A stretch of 64,000 bases of DNA from Candidatus Pantoea floridensis. GTDB lineage: Bacteria; Pseudomonadota; Gammaproteobacteria; Enterobacterales; Enterobacteriaceae. The stretch spans positions 1 through 64,000 of the forward strand of contig NZ_OCMY01000002.1 of assembly GCF_900215435.1 (NCBI RefSeq), written 5' to 3'. Both the position numbers and the translations under genes were made by a program. This document shows, one piece after another, positions 17,678-26,427 of this stretch; positions within the stretch are counted from its first letter, which is position 1, and every line of letters begins with the position of its first letter. Below the pieces are notes generated by a model. That model made no database searches, was not told the DNA's origin, and saw nothing but the letters and a program-made list of their open reading frames with translations.

Positions 17678-17696
17678 GCAATTGAGAATCATTCAA
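17678..17696 (-). promoter_or_regulatory. Probable Fur box upstream of TonB receptor
   Basis: GCAATTGAGAATCATTCAA matches the 19-base Fur consensus GATAATGATAATCATTATC at about 12 positions, with the core GAGAATCATT best conserved. It lies about 105 bases upstream of the receptor start in a 370-base intergenic region that is otherwise AT-rich and carries no gene I can support. Iron repression of the receptor operon is the inference. Confidence 0.5.
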
Positions 17697-17944
17697 ACAT
17701 GAAAAAATGTAGTAGTAAACGGAAATAAAAGTGCGGATACTACAGCAGGTCGAGGCCGGGTTTCCTGACTGTTAATAGCACCATTTTCATAATAAAGGTG
17801 TTATTTTACAGAGTGTTGTTTTTTTAAAATCAGGCGTTGTTGCTGAGGTTGTGGCAGACCGATAAGGTCAAAATGGCCAGTTTAAAACCACTCATTTACT
17901 ACAGGCGTGCAACAAATGAATCGCAGGATGGTGAGTTTAAACAG

Positions 17945-18835
17945 ATGAGTACGAATAAAATTAAAAACCGTGTGGATGTATTAGGGGAACGTTATCGCCT
18001 GCGGTCGCCAACCTTATCATTAAGTCTGCAAACCGTGGCGCAATATATCCACGATAATCGTGAGGCAATAGTAGATGCTACAGCGATGGAAATTGCCGAT
18101 GCGACGCAGACTTCTGATGCAACAGTGGTGCGTGCCGTTCAGGCGCTGGGCTTTGCCGGATTGCGCGATCTCAAAACCACCCTCAAAGCCTGGTTTGGTC
18201 CAGCAATGAACTCCGAAGAGAAGATGAGCGCGACCGTGAGCGAATTGTCGTGTGATATCAATTCAGGCATCGATTTTGTGTTGGGTGGCCATAAGCGTGC
18301 GTGTGATGCACTTTCCGAACCGCACAATCGCCAGGCGGTGGCACAAGCGGTGACGCTGCTGATTGAAGCACGTCAGGTGGCGCTCTTTGGTATTAATGCA
18401 TCGGGGATTCTGGCGGATTACAGCGCACGCTTATTCACCCGCATTGGCATTCCTGCCGTCACCCTCAACCGATCCGGAATTGCATTAGCAGAACAGTTAA
18501 TTACGCTGCAACGCGGCGATGTGCTGATCATGATGGCGCAGAAATCGGCGCACCGGGAAGGCATCACCGCGCTTAAAGAGGCAAAGCGGCTCGGCATGCC
18601 GGTCATTTTGCTCACCAACGCTATTGATTCGGCGTTTGCCAAAGAGGCGGATGTGATGATTAACGTGCCGCGCGGCGGTGAGAATGGCCGCATGCCGCTG
18701 CACGGCACGGTGTTGGTATGTCTGGAAATGCTGATTCTTTCGGTGGCTTCAGCGACCTCAGCGCGCACGGTCAAAACCATGAAACGCATTCAGGATCTCA
18801 ATCGATCGCTGAAGCCCGGTGGAAAAAAGGTGTGA
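17945..18835 (+). CDS. MurR/RpiR-family transcriptional regulator
   Basis: A 296-residue regulator: N-terminal HTH_6 domain (SLQTVAQYIHDNREAIVDATAMEIADATQTSDATVVRAVQALGFAGLRDLK, residues about 25-75) and a C-terminal SIS sugar-isomerase domain (VALFGINASGILADYSARLFTRIG). The start at 17945 is chosen because it begins the conserved part and GGTGAG precedes it; a TTG-initiated frame from 17837 is not supported. RpiR regulators sense phosphosugars. The stop directly abuts the convergent EamA gene. Its target is not evident; the nearest divergent unit is the TonB receptor operon. Confidence 0.9.
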   Translation: MSTNKIKNRVDVLGERYRLRSPTLSLSLQTVAQYIHDNREAIVDATAMEIADATQTSDATVVRAVQALGFAGLRDLKTTLKAWFGPAMNSEEKMSATVSELSCDINSGIDFVLGGHKRACDALSEPHNRQAVAQAVTLLIEARQVALFGINASGILADYSARLFTRIGIPAVTLNRSGIALAEQLITLQRGDVLIMMAQKSAHREGITALKEAKRLGMPVILLTNAIDSAFAKEADVMINVPRGGENGRMPLHGTVLVCLEMLILSVASATSARTVKTMKRIQDLNRSLKPGGKKV

Positions 18836-19753
18836 TTACTTATTTACCACGCTGTTAACCGCAGGGCGCTTGCTGAATCCGTTGCTCGTCACCAACCACA
18901 CCGCGCAGATAATCAGCAACGAGCCGCCGATAAAGCCCTGATTAATCTGCTCGCCCAGCACCAGCCAACCCCACAATATGCCAAAAGGCGGAATCATGAA
19001 GGTGACCGTCAGCGTGCGCAGAGGGCCGATATCGGCTAACAGACGGAAATAGATAATGTAAGCAAGGGCGGTGCAGAGGAAACCGATAGCCAGCACGCAG
19101 GCCCATACCTCTGGGAGCTGCCAGCTCGCGGCAGGTGTCTGCGGGGCGCTAAAGGCAAAGAAAGGCAGCAAGAAAAGCGATGCGCCCAGCTGGCTGCCAA
19201 ATGCCACTTTGGTGGCATCAAGCCCGCCGCGAGCGCCAATCCAGCGTTTGGTCAGAAAACCAGCAAACCCATAGCACGCGGTTGCCACCAGACAGGCCAC
19301 TATCCCCAGCACGAGTGCACTCGTGAGATGAGATTCCCCGGTAGTACTGATAAGGATAATGCCGGCAAACCCAGCAATCATGCCGAGAATTTTGCTCAGG
19401 GTGAATTTTTCGTCAAAGAAGGCGGCGCCGATCACCACGCCCATTAACGGCGTGGTGGCGTTGAGTATTGCTGAGTAACCGGCAGGTAAGACGCGCGCCG
19501 CCATGCAATACATCAGAAAAGGAATGGCAGAGTTGATAACGCCCAGCAGCATCGCCCATCCCAATTTTCCTTCAAAGCGTTTTGGAATACGCATGATGGC
19601 CATGATGATTAACAACCCCAACATGCCGCAAAATACCCGCAAAAAGGCCGTGTTTACCGCGCCGAGTGCCGGTACGGCAATGCGCATAAAAAGGAAACTG
19701 GCACCCCAAATTGCCGCCAGCAGCAGCAGTCGCAACAAATCCGATGTTCGCAT
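18836..19753 (-). CDS. EamA/DMT-family metabolite exporter
   Basis: A 305-residue inner-membrane protein of about ten hydrophobic helices in two EamA repeats (LLLLAAIWGASFLFMRIAVPALG opening; second repeat near VLGIVACLVATACYGFAGF), ending with a short basic tail. The start at 19753 (MRTSDLL) places the N-terminus at TM1; a longer frame to 19822 adds 23 polar residues. DMT exporters typically export amino acids, nucleosides or drugs; the substrate here is unknown. It is convergent with the RpiR gene with no intervening base, so transcripts must overlap. Confidence 0.88.
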   Translation of the reverse strand: MRTSDLLRLLLLAAIWGASFLFMRIAVPALGAVNTAFLRVFCGMLGLLIIMAIMRIPKRFEGKLGWAMLLGVINSAIPFLMYCMAARVLPAGYSAILNATTPLMGVVIGAAFFDEKFTLSKILGMIAGFAGIILISTTGESHLTSALVLGIVACLVATACYGFAGFLTKRWIGARGGLDATKVAFGSQLGASLFLLPFFAFSAPQTPAASWQLPEVWACVLAIGFLCTALAYIIYFRLLADIGPLRTLTVTFMIPPFGILWGWLVLGEQINQGFIGGSLLIICAVWLVTSNGFSKRPAVNSVVNK

Positions 19754-19970
19754 AGGTTTCACAATTGTTATGAAATAGTCGCGCACAGAGTAGCAAATAA
19801 CCTGTGATGAAGCGGTACCCATTATGTTGACCCGCTGACAATTAGGTAAAAAAAGCGCGGATCATTTTGGGATTACCCATCGCGGCGTTCGTCAGGTAGT
19901 ATTTAGAAATCGATCATTTCCTAATTTCGTTTAAATTGGAAATGAATGCTTCCTAAACTTGGAGAAGAAA

Positions 19971-20885
19971 ATGTCAGCATCCATCATGAAACCAGCGCCA
20001 GGTTGGGCGCAGCCCTTTGCGCAACTCGACGGATTTTCCCATCATTACGCCACCGTTGACGGCGTGCGGCTGCACTATGTGAGTGGCGGTAATGTCGAGG
20101 GTGATACGTTATTGCTGTTGGCAGGTTTCCCACAAAGCTGGTTCGCCTGGCGTCACGTGATGGCGCTACTGGGCGATCGCTACTTTATTGTCGCTCCCGA
20201 TCTCCCCGGGCAGGGTGATTCCGATAAGCCAATCAACGGCTACGATACCACTTCGCTGGCGGAGAAAGTCCAGGGCTTAATGCAGCAGCTGAATCATGAG
20301 CGTTATTATCTTGCCGCGCATGATGTGGGTGCCTGGGTTGCCTGGCCCTACGCCTCGCTATTTGGCGCGCAGGTGATCAAAATGGCGCTGCTGGATGCCG
20401 GCATTCCAGGTGTGACCTTGCCAGAGGCGCTACCTGCCACACCGGACAAAGCATGGAAAACCTGGCACTTCGCTTTTCATCTGCTGCCCGATCTCCCTGA
20501 AGCCCTTATCGAAGGACGAGAAGAGATTTATCTTGAATGGTTCCTCAAGCGCAAAGCGGCCAGTCCAATGGTGTTTGGTGAGGAAGATATGGCGGAATAT
20601 ACGCGGCTGTTACAACAAACTGGGGCAATTCGGGCAGGTATGGCGGCGTATCGTGAAGTGACAGTATCGGCGACGCAAAATCGCCATCTGCTGCGGGATA
20701 AGGGCAAATTAGCACTGCCGTTGCTGGCGGTCAGTGCCGATCAGGGATCGATTCCCGATATGGCGTTGCCGTTAGGTGAATTCGCGGCAAACGTTTCGGG
20801 AATCAAGATTGAGCACTGCGGTCACTTCATCCCGGATGAGCAACCGCAGGCGCTGGCGGAGGCGTTGCGGGATTTCTTTAGCTGA
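19971..20885 (+). CDS. Alpha/beta-hydrolase, epoxide hydrolase/dehalogenase-like
   Basis: A 304-residue alpha/beta-hydrolase with the oxyanion region LLLLAGFPQSWFAW (Ala in place of the usual His of HGxP), the nucleophile elbow AAHDVGAWVAW with Asp118 as nucleophile, and catalytic His in EHCGHFIPDEQP. An Asp nucleophile is characteristic of epoxide hydrolases and haloalkane dehalogenases rather than esterases. The ATG at 19971 has GGAGA directly upstream; the TTG at 19959 lies before that site. Mono-cistronic, divergent from the EamA gene, followed by repeat elements. Probable role: detoxification of epoxides. Confidence 0.87.
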   Translation: MSASIMKPAPGWAQPFAQLDGFSHHYATVDGVRLHYVSGGNVEGDTLLLLAGFPQSWFAWRHVMALLGDRYFIVAPDLPGQGDSDKPINGYDTTSLAEKVQGLMQQLNHERYYLAAHDVGAWVAWPYASLFGAQVIKMALLDAGIPGVTLPEALPATPDKAWKTWHFAFHLLPDLPEALIEGREEIYLEWFLKRKAASPMVFGEEDMAEYTRLLQQTGAIRAGMAAYREVTVSATQNRHLLRDKGKLALPLLAVSADQGSIPDMALPLGEFAANVSGIKIEHCGHFIPDEQPQALAEALRDFFS

Positions 20886-20898
20886 TGTGAATCGTCCT

Positions 20899-21012
20899 GG
20901 TGCGCATCAATGCGCACCCTACGAAAACCTGGCTATATTCACGTAGGGCCACCATTCATGGTGACCGATTCACGCTTAACTGACCAGCATTACGCCATTG
21001 ATGGCGACCTAA
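20899..21012. repeat. Composite palindromic intergenic repeat (family A)
   Basis: Contains GGTGCGCATCAATGCGCACC (20899-20918), ACGAAAACC linker, GGCCACCATTCATGGTGACC near 20946-20966 and CGCCATTGATGGCGACC near 20995-21011, with TTCACGCTTAACTGACCAGCATTA between them. This is the 3.5-kb element in inverted orientation. It fills the gap between the hydrolase gene and the convergent fepA. Confidence 0.8.
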
Positions 21013-21022
21013 ACCCGCTGAA

Positions 21023-23206
21023 TCAAAACGACAGGGTCACGCCTGCATAATACGCCCGGCCCGGTTCGTTGTAGGTCGAAGCTCCTGAGTTCTCACGGTA
21101 AATGCGCTTATCAAACAGGTTATTGATACCGGCATTTGCCCGCAGGTTTTTCGTGACGTCGTAATTGAGATTGAGACCCACCACCGAATAAGGGCTGATC
21201 TCTTTCGACGTCATATTGCTGACATCAATCACTGTCTCAGCATTTTGTCGCGGTTTCTGACGCCCATACTGCGTCCAGTTAATATTGGCGCTGAGATCGT
21301 CCGTCGCCTGCCACTCCAGCTGCGAGTTAATGGTGAACTCAGGGATCACCGATAGCGGATTGCCGGTTTTCTTACTTTCCGAACGGAACATATAAGTCGC
21401 GTTCGAGCGCCATTCTAACGTGTCGGCAATTAAAGGAATGGTCAGATTACCTTCCAGTCCTTCCACAATCGCTTTGCCACCATTCTCCCAGCGCAGCACG
21501 TTATAGGTCGGGTTAGAACTGGAGTAGATCGGCTCGGTGCCGGAGATAATCTTGTTCTTGTAGTCGTTGCGGAACCAGGTGATGCCCGCTACATAGCCTT
21601 CATGACTGAACTCGAGGCCAATCTCTTTATTGACGCTGGTTTCCGCATCAAGGTCTTTATTGCCCATCAGATAACATTGGCTAAGCCCAATTGGGCAGCC
21701 GTTGCCACGGGTAGAGAGCAAGTATCCGGGGGTAGATTGATAAAGATTTGGCGCTTTAAACACGCGCGCAATACCGGCTTTCAACGTGAAGTAATCACCC
21801 AGTCCTTGCGAGACGTTCAGGCTCGGACTCCAGTTGGCACCAAACTGATCGTGATAATCAAAGCGCAGCCCTGGGATCACCTCGGTGGTATCGGTTGCGG
21901 CAATGTTGTCCTCGAAATAGAGCGAACTAATGGTGGCGCTGTTTTTACTGCTGCGCTGCGACGGATCGCCTGAACTGCCCGGCAGGTTCACGCCCGGTGC
22001 GCTGGCCGATAACATCGAAGCCGGATCGTTGAGCTCATCGCGGTTCCACTCTGCGCCTAAGGTCACGGTTTGATCCACCAACAGCTGCACCGGGAAGTTG
22101 ATTTCACCGCCGGCGCGATAGCTTTCCAAACGACTGGTGGCGTAAGTGTTGCTATTGATCATCCCTTCAGTACGGCCAGCGGTGCCTTCCTGCAGACGCG
22201 TGTTATTGGTCTTCTCGTAGTTAAAATTGAGTTTTGAGGTTCCCCAATCCCAGATTCCGTTATGCGCTATGCCGTAACTCTGACGATACATGCGGTTGGT
22301 TTCATCACCGTAAAGGGATTCAACCAGGCCATCGGTGCTGGCGTTACTATTACTGTTTTGCGTATCGCCGGCGTAAATATTGCCCTGACGGCTGTAGCCG
22401 TAAGTGAAATCGATGATTTGCAGCGGCGTCATTTTCCAGGAGAGCACGGTATTGATGTCTTTATTGCGCACACCTTCACGTCCCGCCGCGTAAGAACCAT
22501 TTTCAGCGGTATTGATATCAAACGCGTCGGCGTCGGTGCGGTTGATATTGCCGTACAGCCGCATCGTCAACGCTTCACCCGCCAGCGGGCCGCTAAGATT
22601 GAAGTTGGCGCGGCGCGTGTCGCCTTCTTTGCTATTTTCAGGCTGGTTGGTGTACAGCGACAGTGAGCCATGCCAGTCGTTGGTGGGGCGCTTGGTGATG
22701 ATATTCACCACGCCGCCCGCCGCGCCCGAACCGTAGCGCGCAGCGGCAGGGCCGCGGATAACTTCAATACGCTCCACCATATCTGCGGGCACCCAGTTGG
22801 TGTCACCGCGTGAATCACGCTCACCGCGCCAGCTATAACGCACAGAATTGCGTGAAGAGACGGGCACGCCATCGATGAGAATCAAGGTGTTTTCCGGGCC
22901 CATGCCGCGAATATCGATTTGGCGGTTATTACCGCGGCTGCCGCTGGCACCGTTACCGGTGAGATTCACACCTGGCATTTTGCGAATGATGTCGGATAGA
23001 TCGTTAACCGGGGGATTTTTCTTGATGTCTTCTGCCGTGATGGTGGAGACGCCTGGCTGTTGTTTAAGCTCCTGTTCAGCAGTGACAATCATCGATTCGT
23101 CGTCTGCAAGCTTTTCCGTGGATTCTGCTGCAATTGCAGGCGACGTTAGCACTCCCGCTAAAAAAAGCGCCACCGGACGCTTTTTGCCACGCATGGTTAC
23201 ATTCAC
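21023..23206 (-). CDS. fepA: Ferric enterobactin receptor (FepA/PfeA-type)
   Basis: A 727-residue TonB-dependent receptor: signal peptide (VALFLAGVLTSPAIAAE), TonB box ESMIVTAEQ, plug with IDIRGMGPENTLILIDGVPVSSRNSVRYSWRGERDSRGDT (residues about 97-136) and IEVIRGPAAARYGSGAAGGVVNIITK, and a barrel ending GRAYYAGVTLSF. The long SWRGERDSRGDTNWVP plug stretch is characteristic of the FepA/IroN/PfeA catecholate group. It has a strong Fur box 46 bases upstream. No fes, ent or fepBCD genes are adjacent, so it may serve xenosiderophore or a remotely encoded system. Confidence 0.92.
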   Translation of the reverse strand: MNVTMRGKKRPVALFLAGVLTSPAIAAESTEKLADDESMIVTAEQELKQQPGVSTITAEDIKKNPPVNDLSDIIRKMPGVNLTGNGASGSRGNNRQIDIRGMGPENTLILIDGVPVSSRNSVRYSWRGERDSRGDTNWVPADMVERIEVIRGPAAARYGSGAAGGVVNIITKRPTNDWHGSLSLYTNQPENSKEGDTRRANFNLSGPLAGEALTMRLYGNINRTDADAFDINTAENGSYAAGREGVRNKDINTVLSWKMTPLQIIDFTYGYSRQGNIYAGDTQNSNSNASTDGLVESLYGDETNRMYRQSYGIAHNGIWDWGTSKLNFNYEKTNNTRLQEGTAGRTEGMINSNTYATSRLESYRAGGEINFPVQLLVDQTVTLGAEWNRDELNDPASMLSASAPGVNLPGSSGDPSQRSSKNSATISSLYFEDNIAATDTTEVIPGLRFDYHDQFGANWSPSLNVSQGLGDYFTLKAGIARVFKAPNLYQSTPGYLLSTRGNGCPIGLSQCYLMGNKDLDAETSVNKEIGLEFSHEGYVAGITWFRNDYKNKIISGTEPIYSSSNPTYNVLRWENGGKAIVEGLEGNLTIPLIADTLEWRSNATYMFRSESKKTGNPLSVIPEFTINSQLEWQATDDLSANINWTQYGRQKPRQNAETVIDVSNMTSKEISPYSVVGLNLNYDVTKNLRANAGINNLFDKRIYRENSGASTYNEPGRAYYAGVTLSF

Positions 23207-23252
23207 TTAGATCTTCTCCCTGTTTCATTAACAATTGTAAGCAAATGCGCAT

Positions 23253-23271
23253 GATAATGATAATGGTTCGC
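23253..23271 (-). promoter_or_regulatory. Fur box upstream of fepA
   Basis: GATAATGATAATGGTTCGC (written on the + strand) matches the Fur consensus at about 15 of 19 positions, with two intact GATAAT hexamers. It is 47 bases upstream of the fepA start, where it would cover the promoter. Iron-dependent repression is the standard interpretation. Confidence 0.8.
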
Positions 23272-23695
23272 ATTGTAATCCAGCATGACAAACATTTACA
23301 TAAGACTGACAACGCGGTGAGTGGCGGGCAGGCGAGCTATCCGTTAGATAAATCCGTTATGTCTAAGACGAAAATGGTCAAACGATGCGGCATTAGCAGG
23401 CCTTTGATTCGGTGGCAGAATCTGAATTTCGCATGTTAAGCCGCGTCGTTAAGGGCACGGAAATAGTCTTGTAAAAACGCGCACCCTGCTATTGCCACAA
23501 TTCGGCAATAGATATGTTTTTTTCGCATTTGTGATCGTTGCATATCTTCAATGAGAATGTCCTTGGGACGTAATGAGGATGAAAATTCGAACCACTGTGC
23601 GCCTTGACGCAAGGTGAATCAGAAGAAAAAACCATCGCTACCTCAACGCCTTTTCCCTGTGGGGAAACATTTTATAAATCAGGAGAAAGGTTCCA
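23272..23695. other. Intergenic region between divergent fepA and ABC importer operon
   Basis: About 420 bases with no gene I can support. The small reading frame on the + strand at 23134-23439 overlaps the fepA start and Fur box and is rejected. The part near 23640-23695 is the leader of the ABC operon, with AGGAGAAAGG just before its GTG start. An inverted ATTGCC ACAATTC GGCAAT hairpin lies near 23492-23509. Confidence 0.4.
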
Positions 23696-24592
23696 GTGAA
23701 ACTCGCAAAAGGCATGACTCTTTTTGCGCTCGCTCTGAGTGCACATACCGCGTTCGCCGCCGATCAATCCGTCCCAACCGATAGCTCAATCCATGTGCAG
23801 GCCGATCCTGCGCTGAAAAGCCTGCTACCGGCGGATGTGGTTAAGCGCGGCTATATTGTGGCAGGAACCAACCCCAATACCCCGCCAACCACCTTCTATA
23901 AAGAAGACAACAAAACGCTGGCCGGGCGTGAAATTGATATCATGAATGCCGTGGGCGAGCGTCTGGGAATCCAGGTTCAGTGGCGCGACACCGGCGGTTT
24001 CGACAACATTATCCCAGGTTTGAAAACCGGTCGTTATGATGTGGCTCTTTCCAACATCAACGCCACGCCGGCGCGCGCCAAAATTATCGACTTTGTCGGT
24101 TATTACGATGCCAGCCGCCTGGGCATTATCTCGCGTAAAGATGCCAACGTTGCGCCGTTCAAAGACCTTTCCGATGTTTGCGGTAAAGAAGTCGGTGCGG
24201 GTTCCGGCACCACCCAGGTCACGCGCCTTGAAGACGCCAGCAAAGCCTGCGAAGCCGCGGGTAAAAAACCCATTAAAGTTTCGGTGTTCCCGGATCGTCC
24301 TGCGGGCGTACAAGCGGTGGTGAGTGGTCGTGTACCGATGTTCCTCGGTCCGTACGAAGGTCTGCTGTGGCAGGTTAAAGTCATTAAACCCTTGACCATG
24401 AGCGGTGAAATCACCGTCCACGATGCGCCAGTTTCTGTCGCCTTCCAGAAAGATTCTCCGCTGGAGCCTGCCATACAGGCGGCACTGAACTCGCTGATCA
24501 AAGATGGCAGCTACAACAAGATCCTCGATACCTGGGGCATTGGATTTGGTGCGGTTAAACAAGCCAAACGTAATCAGGAAATCTTTCAATGA
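23696..24592 (+). CDS. Amino-acid-type ABC transporter substrate-binding protein
   Basis: A 298-residue family 3 periplasmic binding protein, signal peptide MKLAKGMTLFALALSAHTAFA, then RGYIVAGTNPNTPPTTFY, LAGREIDIMNAVGERLGIQ, FDNIIPGLKTGRYDV and an ending with LDTWGIG, all typical of polar amino acid binding proteins. It starts with GTG, with a strong AGGAGAAAGG upstream. First gene of a three-gene importer operon; its stop overlaps the permease start (ATGA). The preceding gap holds no repeat. The ligand is unknown; the neighbouring molybdoenzyme suggests an S- or N-oxide such as methionine sulfoxide (inference). Confidence 0.92.
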   Translation: MKLAKGMTLFALALSAHTAFAADQSVPTDSSIHVQADPALKSLLPADVVKRGYIVAGTNPNTPPTTFYKEDNKTLAGREIDIMNAVGERLGIQVQWRDTGGFDNIIPGLKTGRYDVALSNINATPARAKIIDFVGYYDASRLGIISRKDANVAPFKDLSDVCGKEVGAGSGTTQVTRLEDASKACEAAGKKPIKVSVFPDRPAGVQAVVSGRVPMFLGPYEGLLWQVKVIKPLTMSGEITVHDAPVSVAFQKDSPLEPAIQAALNSLIKDGSYNKILDTWGIGFGAVKQAKRNQEIFQ

Positions 24593-25512
24593 GTGATATT
24601 CACCACCACACCGACGATCTGAAAATCGTCGGCAAACGTTACTACGGACGCTGGCTGAGTGCGCTGGTGGTGCTGTTGTGCGTGGTGGCGATGGCGCACT
24701 CGATGATCAACAATCCACGCTTCGAGTGGAGCGTGATTGCGGAGAACTTTACCGGCGAATCGATCCTGCAAGGCGTCCTGATGACGCTGCAGCTCACCGC
24801 GATTTCCGTGGTGCTGGGTTTTGCCTTTGGTACGGTGCTGGCGCTGATGCGCCTCTCCTCTAATCCGGTGCTGGTGGGCGTGAGCTGGTTTTATACCTGG
24901 TTCTTCCGCGGCGTGCCGATGCTGGTGCAGCTGTTCCTGTGGTACAACATCGCCGCGCTCTATCCCACCATCGCACTATCCATTCCCGGCCTTGGTGAAA
25001 TCTGGAGTACCCAATCGAACGCGCTGGTAAGTCCGTTTAGCGCTGCGGTGATCGCGCTGGTGATGCACCAATCCGCTTATGCCGCAGAGATTGTTCGTGC
25101 TGGTATTCAGAGTGTCGGCAACGGCCAGCTGGAAGCCGCGCGTGCGCTGGGTTATCGCCCGTCGCAAATTTTCCGTCACACGATTCTGCCGCAGGCGATG
25201 CGCGCCATCATGCCGCCTGCCGGTAACGAAATTATTGGCCAGCTGAAAACCACCGCGGTGGTCTCGGTGATCTCACTGCAGGACGTGCTATTTTCGGCGC
25301 AGATCATCTATCAGCGTACGTATGAAGTGATCCCGCTACTGCTGGTGGCAACGCTGTGGTATTTGCTGATGACCTCGGTGTTGTCAGTGGGGCAGTTCTA
25401 TGTAGAGCGCTATTTTGGACGTGGCGTCACGCGTCGGGAAAAACGCAGTCTGTTGAAATCGCTGCCGGGTTTCTCGGCGGCGAAAGCAGAAAGGAGCGTC
25501 AGCAATGGGTGA
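24589..25512 (+). CDS. Amino-acid ABC transporter permease
   Basis: A 307-residue HisM/GlnP-type permease. After an N-terminal helix (SALVVLLCVVAMAHSMI) come LQGVLMTLQLTAISVVLGFAFG and the EAA loop EAARALGYRPSQIFRHTILPQAMRAIMPP, which contacts the ATPase. Only one permease gene exists, so it probably works as a homodimer. It overlaps the binding-protein gene by four bases and the ATPase gene by eight. Confidence 0.92.
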   Translation: MSDIHHHTDDLKIVGKRYYGRWLSALVVLLCVVAMAHSMINNPRFEWSVIAENFTGESILQGVLMTLQLTAISVVLGFAFGTVLALMRLSSNPVLVGVSWFYTWFFRGVPMLVQLFLWYNIAALYPTIALSIPGLGEIWSTQSNALVSPFSAAVIALVMHQSAYAAEIVRAGIQSVGNGQLEAARALGYRPSQIFRHTILPQAMRAIMPPAGNEIIGQLKTTAVVSVISLQDVLFSAQIIYQRTYEVIPLLLVATLWYLLMTSVLSVGQFYVERYFGRGVTRREKRSLLKSLPGFSAAKAERSVSNG

Positions 25513-26266
25513 AGCGATCGCCTTACGGAAAGTCACTAAGCGCTTCTCTGGCGTCACCATTCTTGATGCCGTGAACCTGGATATTCCTGCCGGTTCGGTA
25601 ACGGTGATCCTCGGGCCTTCCGGGTCGGGGAAATCTACGCTATTGCGCTGCATCAACCATCTGGAAAAACTCGATGGTGGCACCATTCGCATTGGTGGCG
25701 AGATCATTGGCTATAAGCAGAAAGGCCAGGCGCTGCACGAGTTAAGTAGCGGTGAGGTCGCGCGTCAGCGTGCCGAAATCGGCATGGTGTTCCAGCAGTT
25801 CAACCTGTTTCCGCACCGCACCGTGTTGCAAAACATCATTGATGCGCCGATGCGAGTGAAAAAGCAGAGCCGTCAGAAGGCAACCAACAAAGCGCTGGCG
25901 CTGTTGAAGCAGGTGGGGCTGTCTGGACGCGAAGATGAGTGGCCGCAGAATCTTTCTGGTGGGCAGCAGCAACGCGTAGCGATTGCGCGTGCACTGGCGA
26001 TGGATCCTGGCGTTATGCTGTTTGATGAGCCCACTTCGGCACTCGATCCGGAACTGGTTGGCGAAGTCTTGCAGGTGATTAAACAGCTGGCACACTCGGG
26101 CATCACCATGGTGGTCGTCACGCATGAAATAGGCTTTGCCCGCGAGGTCGCCGACAACATTGTCTTTATGGAAAGCGGCAACATTGTGGCGGCGGGCCCA
26201 ACCCAGCAAGTGCTCGATGACCCGGAAAACGGGCGCGTAAGAAACTTTATTGCAACGGTGCTTTAG
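25505..26266 (+). CDS. Amino-acid ABC transporter ATP-binding protein (GlnQ/HisP-like)
   Basis: A 253-residue ATPase with Walker A GPSGSGKST, Q-loop FQQFNLFPH, signature LSGGQQQR, Walker B VMLFDEPTSALD and switch His in VVTHE. A six-residue insertion (IIGYKQKGQALHELSS region, near residues 62-78) before the Q-loop is longer than in GlnQ. Its last codons form the left arm of a rho-independent terminator, so the importer operon ends here and does not read efficiently into the molybdoenzyme gene. Confidence 0.93.
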   Translation: MGEAIALRKVTKRFSGVTILDAVNLDIPAGSVTVILGPSGSGKSTLLRCINHLEKLDGGTIRIGGEIIGYKQKGQALHELSSGEVARQRAEIGMVFQQFNLFPHRTVLQNIIDAPMRVKKQSRQKATNKALALLKQVGLSGREDEWPQNLSGGQQQRVAIARALAMDPGVMLFDEPTSALDPELVGEVLQVIKQLAHSGITMVVVTHEIGFAREVADNIVFMESGNIVAAGPTQQVLDDPENGRVRNFIATVL

Positions 26267-26284
26267 GCACCGTTTTTCTTTTTT
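26254..26284 (+). terminator. Rho-independent terminator embedded in the ATPase gene end
   Basis: AACGGTGC (26254-26261), loop TTTAG, GCACCGTT (26267-26274), then TTTCTTTTTT. Perfect eight-base stem with a T-tract. The stop codon of the ATPase gene lies in the loop. Confidence 0.9.
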
Positions 26285-26323
26285 AATGCCAGGACGAGAT
26301 TTAATGCCGCTCAGCCACGCCCA

Positions 26324-26391
26324 GGTGCGCATTAATGCGCACCCTACAACATCCGCACCGGTTTGTGGTAGGGGCGCCATTTATGGCGACC
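26324..26391. repeat. Family A palindromes between ABC operon and molybdoenzyme gene
   Basis: GGTGCGCATTAATGCGCACC at 26324-26343 and GGCGCCATTTATGGCGACC at 26373-26391. Same two cores as the other family A copies, with CCTAC joints. Lies downstream of the terminator and upstream of the BisC-family gene. Confidence 0.8.
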
Positions 26392-26427
26392 AGTATGCGT
26401 TGAGCTGAAGAGCATTAAGGAAAAAAA

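Noticed and set aside
23825..24589. 254-codon minus-strand reading frame
   Set aside because: Lies entirely antisense to the ABC binding-protein gene and has a low-complexity, Arg/Gly/Phe-rich composition typical of a shadow frame.
25742..26380. 212-codon minus-strand reading frame
   Set aside because: Antisense to the GlnQ-like ATPase and crossing its terminator.
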